Part shown: positions 58,201-64,000 of the stretch, piece after piece | Layout of the letters: every line of letters starts with the position of its first letter | How positions within the stretch are numbered: the stretch's first letter is position 1 | Assembly: GCA_037043455.1 (NCBI GenBank) | Contig: JAWPHD010003074.1 | Span: forward strand, 165,803-229,802 | DNA length: 64,000 bases | Direction: 5' to 3' | Source: Cyrtodaria siliqua | Taxonomy: Eukaryota; Mollusca; Bivalvia; Adapedonta; Hiatellidae | Translations under genes and position numbers: made by a program | Notes under the pieces: model-generated | What the model was told of the DNA's origin: nothing | Database searches by the model: none | The model's input: the letters and a program-made list of their open reading frames with translations, nothing else

Positions 58201-61200
58201 ATTGGAACTAGTGGTGGAATATGAAGGAATTTAGGGTTTTAAGGAACAGACAGCCCTTGGAACTAGTGGTGGAATATAAAGGAATTTAGGGTTTTAAGGA
58301 GCAGAAAGAGCCCTTGGAACTGATGGATGGAATATAAAGGAATTTAGGGTTTTAAAGAGCAGAAAGAGCCCTTGGACCTGGTGGCTGGAATATAAAGGAA
58401 TTTAGGGTTTTTAAGAGCAGAGAGTGCCCTTGGAACTGGTGGCTGGAAAATAAAGGAATTTAGCGTTTTAAGGAGCAGAGAGAGCCCTTGGAACTGGTGG
58501 CTGGAATATGAAGGAATTTAGGGTTTTAAAGAGCAGAGAGTGCCCTTGGAACTGGTGGCTGGAAAATAAAGGAATTTAGCGTTTTAAGGAGCAGAGAGAG
58601 CCCTTGGAACTGGTGGCTGGAATATGAAGGAATTTCGGGTTTTAAGGAGCAGGAAGAGCCCTTGGAACTAGTGGTGGAATATAAAGGAATTGGTTTTAAG
58701 GAGCAGAAAGAGCCTTGGAACTGGTGGCTGGAATATTAAGGAATTTAGGGTTTTAAGGAACAGAAAGAGCCCTTGGAACTGGTGGCTTTAATATTAAGGA
58801 ATTTAGGGTTTTAAGGAGCAGAAAGAGCCCTTGGAACTGTAGGCTGTAATATTAAGGAATTCAGGGTTTTAAAGGAACAGAAAGAGCCCTTGGAACTGGT
58901 GACTGTAATATTAAGGAATTTATGGTTTTATAGGATGGAAAATACGAGCACACTGGTTCTGCTCTGTCATCTCGAGTTGAACCATTTGGCCATGTCAGCA
59001 ATTCTTCGAAAGTAATCCATTGCCATTTGGACTTGCTTCAAAAAGAGCAGGTAATGGACAGTAACTTGACACTGATAGACATGGTCCCAAATGCTAGTAA
59101 ACAAGCTCGGCATTGAAAAAAATGGCACAATATACCTCTAAAATGCTTAAATTCAATACCAGACTATTAACGGTAACGTACTGTCAAGTTAATTTTCCTC
59201 AGAAAATTGGAGGTTGGGGAGTGGGGAATCGTTTGAACGAGGGTATACCGTATTTTTCATAAATATGTTGATTTACCAATATTTATAATTAAATCTGATG
59301 GGTTTTTTTCAACTTAGTTATTATCAGATGAAGGTCAAAATTTCATGTAATAGGGGCAAGCTATATGTTTTGATACACTTTAGGCCTAACCTTGCAATTA
59401 AAATTTAAAATTATGAGCAATCAAATATATTTTAATATATATATACCATCTTGTGACAGGTCTGACTCCCCGCTTACAACCCCTATACCGACTGGAGCAC
59501 TGCAAAATAGAAGGCACAAACACTATTATATAAAAGTTCTCAAAATACATTTCAACTTGTTCTTTTCTATCATTCACATTACTTCCTATTAATACTAGAC
59601 AACATCTTCCATCACAAATGATCAATATCCAATAAATCTGAATATGTGGCATACAAAATATTGACCTGCATCATTGTATTTTTATTATTTTTGTGAGAAT
59701 GAGGAAAGTGGGTGGTACCTATAATGAGTCGTTACATAAAATATGGAAATAATTAATTATGGTCAGTACTGAATTTATTTTTTGTTTAACGACCCATCAC
59801 TACATTGGTTAGTTTATTTCAAGCTGCCCCAGAGACAGAGTAAGGATGCATAACAATCTGGGAAAGCTGCCCTACTCTTACTATCAAATACATTCCTACA
59901 GTTTCTTCAACATCCGGCCCCCAAATTAACTCAACAAAGTACTAGTTCACAATCCATGGATATTACATTTTTGAAAAGTTTATGCCTTTTTAAATATGTA
60001 AATTATTAAACTCGGGGGCTTTAGACAGATAGTTTACCACCCTTCTTTGTGTTAGCTGACCGGCTACCTTTAGCAGGTCCCAATATAACAACAACAGGAA
60101 GAACTTTCGTAAAAACAACCTGCCTACTTTTAAAGACACCCGCAGCAATCCTGATTTTTTAAAACTCGTGGCGTCCCGTTAGTTTTTGTCTACATAAAAC
60201 TCGTGGCGTCACGTTCGTTTTTGTCTACATAACTTGCATTTGTTCAATCATTAATATTAATTATAAGAATAGAATACAGCAAACTGTTTTTGCGTATTAC
60301 TAACTGCATGTTGGCTATAAAGGCACCAATAATATACTATATAACTTTATGTAAACAAAGATGGCCTCTGGCAGCCATGTTTAACATCCAACATCAAGGA
60401 CCAACATCATGTCATGCTGATCATTTTAGAAAAAGTCCCATATCAATATCACTTCTAGTTTTCAAGAAGTAGTCGCTACAAACTTTTTTTTAAAAAATCT
60501 GTTTTTAGCTTTGGTGGCCATCTTGGATTTCACATCAACTTTTGCTAGCATCAACTAGACATCATGGGCAACATTTCTGTAAAGTTTCATGAAAATCCAT
60601 CCAGTAGTTTCGGATTAGTCGCTACAACGGACGGATAGATGGACGGACGGACTGACGGATAGACGACGGAAACCGCACCACGGCATGCTAATGAAAACTC
60701 AGAATCTGATTTAATAATATGCAAACAGGTTTCAAGTAAAAATGGTACTGAATTACAAAATCAAGATGCTAATTTGTATGACTGATAAAATCTTTCACGT
60801 GTCCCTTTAAACTTTCCCTGTAACTCAAAACAAAGTACAACCTACATTATATGAAGCCATCTCTCAATAAATGTACAAATTGTTTTCCATTATAAATCAA
60901 TACTGATATCATCACCTTTCTCCAGGTACGGACATATCGGTATCAATGAAATCTTCTCCCCAACCGAGTTCTATATAAATGCAAGCTTTTCCCTAACTGA
61001 ATCACAAGTATCAGATCAATGCAATAAATTATGCAAGTCCAAAGATCGATTTATAGAACTGGGTTTTAACTGACACAAGAACGAGTTTAAAGAAACGTGT
61101 CAGTTAAGCATTAATGGTAACCACTGGTGCACTGATCAATTCCTTTTCCTTCAATCTGTTTACATGAGTGCTCATTCATTATTGAATTTATTAAACGAGT

Positions 61201-62595
61201 TGGCAAAATGATATAATGCGAGGCTCTTGCCGAGCATTATATCATTTTTGCTAACGAGTTTAATAAATTCAATAATGAATGAGAACGAATGTTAGATTCT
61301 ATTTATCACATAACTTATAACGTCACATTACGTCAGAAAACATATATTAACGTGACGTCACGTCCATGATGTCATTAACGTTATGGTATACCACTAGTGG
61401 AATATCGAAAATATTGAATGGTGTTATTACACTCCCACACCACGTTTTGTGATAAAAGTAAATAATATTGGAATACAACTGGAATTGAACGTTTAACAGT
61501 ATCCCTCTCATCTCTCTCAGTATTTTTTCATTCATTGGAATTATCTAGGGCTGAAGAATGAACTTAAACCACTTAAACGAAGCATAATACATATTAACGA
61601 CCAAGAGCGAAAACATAAGAATTGTGCAATTTTCATCGTTAACAATTATTTAAAAAAAAATAAAAGTAAAAAAAAGAAAATACTTTATTTGTTCCTATTT
61701 TAATGAATATTAAAGGTGGATCTAACACTCTTTACCTGCTTGTTTTTTTGTTTTCAACAATATGCTATATTTAATCTTCAAATAATTTATTGAATTAACA
61801 GTAGATAATCATTTACAGGTAAATGTCCATATATGGAATGTTACTAAATTTGTGTTCTGTTTTTTGTTTGTTAATTAAAACAAGAAGTTAAAAGCTAGGC
61901 TAAGAAGTACTAAATACCAATTATGGTGAGACTGTAATAATTAAATAATTATTCCTGTTATTAGTTTACATGTATTAATTGATCATTTTTGCTTGAAGGA
62001 GGGCACACGGAGAATAAAGCACAGGAAAAAGTATAGCAACCTAATTAGTTACTACATGTTTTAAAGTGTGTTGTTTTTATAAAGAAAAATATACAAGAAT
62101 AATTCTTAACCCTTGACCTGCAAAGCACGACTATAATAGCCTTTGCGTCCATTGTAAACCCAGATCATGCGAGTAACTCGCAGGCTGATCAGGGTTTACA
62201 ATGTCCGGCTACTGATCAGTCATTTTCCCCAAAACACCCATTTGTCAAATAAATGGAATGAGTCTTAATTCACAGAAGAAACAGTCCATTATATATATGT
62301 AGCGGGTTATACAGGGTTAATTGTATACTTCTCTAAATAAAAACAATCAAACACTCACACAATTAAAGCCGAACCACCATAACAGACAACGACACCAAGT
62401 GAGAAACGCCAAGCTGACGAGAGTTTTCATACTTATTTTAAAAGGGTAACTAAAGGTCTCACTAAACTGACAGTTATTTCCCTTGCTAGTCATGGTAGGA
62501 ACTTTCTTGCGCTTAAAAAAAAGATCTGTGTTATTCGGTTCTTGTTTATTTCTTAATATGTCCAAATATTTTCTCTTTTTTTGTTCCAGGAGACA
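51213..62595 (-). CDS. SECISBP2L: SECIS-binding protein 2-like, 3' part (8 exons; 5' part off window)
   Basis: In transcript order the exons are 62595-62463 (tentative), 60970-60916, 59499-59447, 57590-57389, 56927-56822, 56437-56323, 54788-54634 and 52289-51213. They join in frame to 1896 nt (631 residues plus stop). The core reads IHSRRFREYCNQVLDKEID, KAKRRFVLGLREVTKHLKLK, KCVVISPNLEKIQSKGGLDD, PFIFALGRRALGRACAKLVP and VSVVGIFNYEG. This is the L7Ae-type RNA-binding domain of SECISBP2/SECISBP2L, which binds the SECIS hairpin in selenoprotein mRNAs and, with eEFSec, allows UGA to be read as selenocysteine. After it comes AHMGHSRTPSG and SVISF…SEPISE, also typical of SECISBP2L, and a long acidic tail (SDDEDDDGDLEFE). 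The upstream half, including the SECIS-interaction region, is not in the window. I infer SECISBP2L over SECISBP2 from the tail. Confidence 0.88.
52415..52610 (-). mobile_element. SINE with tRNA-Trp-like head
   Basis: On the minus strand, GCGCGGTTTGGTGGTAGAGC (A box), then GGACTCCAGATCAAGAGGTC with a CCA anticodon as in tRNA-Trp, and GTGGGTTTGGTCC (B-box position). The body ends GAACCAGTACT-like sequence and a TTATT-rich tail. It lies in the last intron of the SECISBP2-like gene. Confidence 0.65.
53092..53600. mobile_element. MITE with TTTAAAGGGACACTGTCCG ends, tRNA-like insert
   Basis: The ends TTAAAGGGACACTGTCCGTA and TACGGACAGTGTCCCTTTAA are inverted. Inside, 53352-53470 holds GCCCGCCTAGCTCAGTTGG (A box) and GAGTTCAAACCC (B-box-like) followed by a T run, so a tRNA-derived SINE is probably nested in the MITE. 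Confidence 0.75.
53777..54022. mobile_element. MITE, second copy of the 39440-39663 family
   Basis: GGCCGACCCTAAAAAATTGT TGGTTTGCTGTTTC on the left and GGGAAACAGCAAACAAATGT … GGATGGTC on the right, with the same interior (TCATTTCTTAAGGTTTTTAC). Confidence 0.75.
54147..54248. mobile_element. ~100-bp palindrome with GCGAGGC…GCCGAGCC centre
   Basis: GAATATTATGTCAGTGCCTT on the left pairs with its exact reverse complement on the right. The centre reads AGCGAGGCTTAGAAAAATGC CGAGCCT. It lies in an intron of the SECISBP2-like gene. Confidence 0.8.
54350..54410. repeat. direct repeat carrying two TGACGTCA sites
   Basis: TGACGTCAGATAACATTATG and TGACGTCAGATAATGTTACG follow each other with 23-bp spacing. 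TGACGTCA is the perfect CREB/ATF core. A regulatory role is only inferred; the location is intronic. Confidence 0.6.
54634..54788 (-). CDS. SECISBP2L: SECISBP2L exon: L7Ae domain, second half
   Basis: The acceptor is GTTCCACAG before 54788 and the donor GTGAGA follows 54634. It encodes GGLDDALNSILELCNDQT, then the RNA-binding core PFIFALGRRALGR and VPVSVVGIFNYEG. Leftover bases GA complete Gly with the previous exon. Confidence 0.93.
54959..55282. mobile_element. MITE with ACATGGCAATCTTGA ends
   Basis: TTAAAGGAACACATGGCAATC at the left is inverted at the right (GATTGCCATGTGTCCCTTTAA). Inner parts resemble 55357-55614, with AACGGGACGCCGTGAGTTTTT in reverse orientation. Confidence 0.8.
55357..55614. 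mobile_element. MITE, same family, other orientation
   Basis: TTAAAGGGACACAAGGCAATG and TTGCCATGTGTCCCTTTAA are inverted ends. The inside reads CTCACGGCGTCCCGTTAGTT, then TGCATTTGTTCAATCATTAA, as in 60125-60809. Confidence 0.8.
56323..56437 (-). CDS. SECISBP2L: SECISBP2L exon: L7Ae domain, first half
   Basis: The acceptor CTATTTCAG precedes 56437; the donor GTACGC follows 56323. It encodes AKAKRRFVLGLREVTKHLKL and KKVKCVVISPNLEKIQSK, the lysine-rich start of the L7Ae fold. Phases are 0 in and 1 out. Confidence 0.93.
56822..56927 (-). CDS. SECISBP2L: SECISBP2L exon: YCNQ segment
   Basis: The acceptor GTTTACAG precedes 56927; the donor GTACAC follows 56822. One base completes Glu, then 35 codons from YCNQVLDKEIDNCVTALLQD to KDPVK, a conserved helix region ahead of the L7Ae domain. 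Confidence 0.93.
57195..57300 (-). mobile_element. tRNA-Ser-like SINE head (type II)
   Basis: On the minus strand, GCGCCTCCATGGCCGGATAGC, then a long variable-arm-like segment TTCTTGCCTCTCACTGCTGC and GGTACGATTCCCACTAGG. The layout matches the head of the element at 62826-63075. It is in an intron. Confidence 0.55.
57389..57590 (-). CDS. SECISBP2L: SECISBP2L exon: Ser/Pro-rich segment
   Basis: The acceptor CATATTCCAG precedes 57590 and the donor GTAAGT follows 57389. It encodes TSSKGSMEVSLGTPASLELS, a Ser/Pro-rich stretch SPISQQSPSCMSPMSPGASP, and VKLKIHSRRFRE. The first 20 nt and the preceding intron end are the source of the tandem array at 57571-58935. Confidence 0.9.
57571..58935 (-). 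repeat. ~24 tandem copies of a 3' splice site plus exon start (57-58 bp)
   Basis: On the minus strand, each unit reads roughly TTCTGCTCCTTAAAACCC, TAAATTCCTTTATATTCCAG, then CCACTAGTTCCAAGGGCTCT. The last part corresponds to the first 20 nt of the real exon (57590-57571) and the preceding part to its intron end. The real exon is the final, most 3' copy. Copies away from the exon would hit TAA after about 13 codons if spliced. About 24 units are counted over 1.36 kb. Confidence 0.9.
59447..59499 (-). CDS. SECISBP2L: SECISBP2L small exon (53 nt)
   Basis: The acceptor TTTTGCAG precedes 59499; the donor GTATAT follows 59447. It encodes APVGIGVVSGESDLSQD with phases 2 in and 1 out, fitting both neighbours. 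The acceptor and frame are good, but conservation is weak at this length. Confidence 0.65.
59760..59930 (-). mobile_element. SINE-like tail, minus strand
   Basis: GTTTAACGACCCATCACTAC, GCCCCAGAGACAGAGTAAGG and ACATTCCTACAGTTTCTTCA resemble, reversed, the tails at 3475-3705 and 11690-11820. Confidence 0.5.
60125..60809. mobile_element. MITE with internal insertion
   Basis: The left half (CGCAGCAATCCTGATTTTTT AAAACTCGTGGCGTCCCG) and right end (CACGTGTCCCTTTAA) match the 55357-55614 family. A 34-bp unit, AACTCGTGGCGTC…CTACATAA, is tandemly duplicated at 60165-60232. A foreign segment lies at about 60355-60690 (GGTGGCCATCTTGGATTTCA, TTTCATGAAAATCCATCCAG, ACGGACGG repeats). Confidence 0.65.
60916..60970 (-). 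CDS. SECISBP2L: SECISBP2L small exon (55 nt)
   Basis: The donor GTGATG follows 60916 and an ATATAG acceptor precedes 60970. It encodes LGWGEDFIDTDMSVPGE with leftover AG that makes Ser with the next exon. The DFID motif recalls the same region in vertebrate SECISBP2L. The pyrimidine tract is weak. Confidence 0.65.
61171..61283. mobile_element. palindromic hairpin element (family with 12085-12195)
   Basis: CTCATTCATTATTGAATTTA pairs with TAAATTCAATAATGAATGAG around the centre GCGAGGCTCTTGCCGAGC. The right flank TTATCACATAAC is shared with the left flank of 12085 in reverse orientation, so the two copies are inverted relative to each other. Confidence 0.8.
62105..62325. mobile_element. ~200-bp dispersed repeat, TTAACCCT-type
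   Basis: TTAACCCTTGACCTGCAAAG at the left and GCGGGTTATACAGGGTTAA at the right, with GCAGGCTGATCAGGGTTTAC inside. It is shared with 40259-40455 and, in part, 38826-39230. Confidence 0.65.
62463..62595 (-). CDS. candidate SECISBP2L exon (tentative)
   Basis: It follows CCCATTCCAG and ends at GTGAGA. The frame reads CLLEQKKRKYLDILRNKQEP and ends in phase 1, as the 60970 exon requires. It is Lys-rich like this part of the family, but I recognise no specific motif, so it may be non-coding. Confidence 0.4.
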
Positions 62596-62825
62596 CTGGA
62601 ATGGGATAAGTTCATGTGATTTCATACTGGTTTGAGTATGCCTGAATCTGTTTTGAGTCCATATCTAAGAATCTAATACTGGGTAGTGATACATTTGAAA
62701 ATGGAAATGAAATGGACCAATTCAACAGGGTCACTACAAACTACGGACATTTAAAAAAAAGCAAATTTTTGAATGTGAAATTACTTCCAGCATGGTTCTT
62801 GAATTGGACATAATAAGCAAATACG

Positions 62826-63075
62826 GAGCAAAATGAATTGAATTGGATTTTATAGTCGCACCAACAGCTAAGGTCATATGGCGACTTTCCAGCTTCCACT
62901 GGTGGAGGAAGACTCCGGGGCACCTGGGTAGAACCACCGACGTTCCGCAAGCTGGCTGGATAGCTTCCTCACATAAAGATTCCTAGGCCCCTGAGGGATC
63001 GAACCTACAGCGGTGAGGGGCAAGTGATTGCAAGTCAAAGACTCTAACCACTCGGCCACGTACGCCCCGGGAGCA
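62826..63075 (-). mobile_element. SINE with tRNA-Ser-like (type II) head, full length
   Basis: On the minus strand, GGGGCGTACGTGGCCGAGTG, GTTAGAGTCTTTGACTTGCA (loop CUUGCAA), a long variable arm and GTAGGTTCGATCCCTCAGGG form a tRNA-Ser-like head. The body contains GCTTGCGGAACGTCGGTGGT, and the tail ends ATCCAATTCAATTCATTTTG. The 9733-9915 copy shares the body and tail. Confidence 0.75.
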
Positions 63076-64000
63076 AAATGAAAGAATACAATATATATAG
63101 GAATTCTGTAAAACAAATATAAACCTTATCTACATAATGTCTACAAAGAGTTCAAAGCACACAAACACATTTAGATATGAGCAAAAATGTTAAAAGCACA
63201 CACTTCTTGTTTAAATTGATAAAGCATTGTCATCAACTTGTGCAATTCTGCAGTGTCCAGAATCGTGTCTCTTAATATTTTGGTAGACATTTTAAACCCA
63301 CGGTGCTTTTCATCAGGTCCAGAACACAAGTTTTCAAAGGTTTAAAAATTTAAACAAATTAGAATATTTCAATGAAACCTGGCAGTAGCAAACATTCTTT
63401 TTTGCTGCTTACTTAATAGAATTTCTAAACTCTCTTCAAGAAACAGTTTTGGTTGGGGCCAATAAAAGATATTTTATATTTTTTGAAAACCTAATCTTGG
63501 ATAGGTGAGGATGGATTTATAGCGATTCTGATGAAAACTGTTTCCATTTATTTACACATGTACATCAATTTCTATAAAATCAACATTTTTAAGGTAATTT
63601 TGAAAGACAAAGAAATGTACTGATCATTCACATTTACTGGCATGATGCATGTAGATCTGATCACTAAACAACACCATGGCATGTCTAGCTTTGTGCATTT
63701 CAACACGTTAGAGACATGATTCACTCCACTGACGGAACTTCACGAGGTGAGGCAAATCAACCAAGATAATATTTGTCCCATTATAATAATATGTGTTATC
63801 CATTTCATTATTTTGAACTTTCATGAATATATGAAATACATCCTGCATGCTGTAAGTTTGTACAACCAGTAGGTTTTACATTAACTTTGAATGGTGGTGT
63901 TTTTCATGCCTTCTATTAAAATTCTTCTGTTTTCCTATAACAATTTCTCGTCAAAAATGCCTTATGTAATTAAATGTTTTCAGAGATTTTCTTCTGTATA
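63076..64000. other. gene-free right edge, probably intron
   Basis: I see no repeat of note and no coding region. By position this is probably an intron of the SECISBP2-like gene, whose upstream exons lie to the right. Confidence 0.4.

Overview
The window is animal nuclear DNA, AT-rich, with spliced genes and very dense repeats. The repeat types (tRNA-headed SINEs, miniature inverted-repeat elements ending in TTAAAGGG, a tandem-repeat-bearing Helitron-like element, non-LTR retrotransposons) and the mucin-like gene suggest a mollusc, most likely a bivalve. The species cannot be named from the sequence alone. Only two host genes can be supported, one at each end.

Left gene (1212-15204, + strand): a complete seven-exon gene for a predicted secreted, mucin-like protein of 783 residues. 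All six junctions have GT/AG borders and compatible phases. The protein has a signal peptide, a short Cys-rich N-terminal module, a long Thr/Ser/Gly-rich glycosylation domain, an 8-residue PTTPRMTQ-type repeat and a six-Cys C-terminal module. Its introns carry a 2.2-kb minisatellite of about 61 copies of 36 bp, a 75-bp array derived from the 3' end of exon 2, and a partial copy of the end of exon 6.

Middle (15.3-51 kb): no host gene is supported. It holds arrays with 57-, 200-, about 72-, 185-, 32- and about 165-bp units, a 2.1-kb inverted-repeat transposon, two minus-strand LINE copies among the 72-bp satellite, a foldback element of about 2.4 kb, a large palindrome, a Helentron-like element, and many MITEs and SINEs.

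Right gene (51213 to beyond 62.6 kb, - strand): the 3' part of a SECIS-binding protein 2 (SECISBP2/SECISBP2L) homologue, the RNA-binding factor for selenocysteine incorporation. Eight exons are proposed, seven of them well supported. They cover the L7Ae RNA-binding domain and an acidic C-terminal tail. The 5' part lies beyond the right edge. One intron carries about 24 tandem copies of its own 3' splice site plus the first 20 or so nucleotides of the following exon.

The most unusual pattern is that exon-intron borders have been copied or tandemly amplified three times in the two genes: exon 2 donor side and exon 6 end in the mucin gene, and an acceptor side in the SECISBP2 gene. The two genes have no evident functional link.
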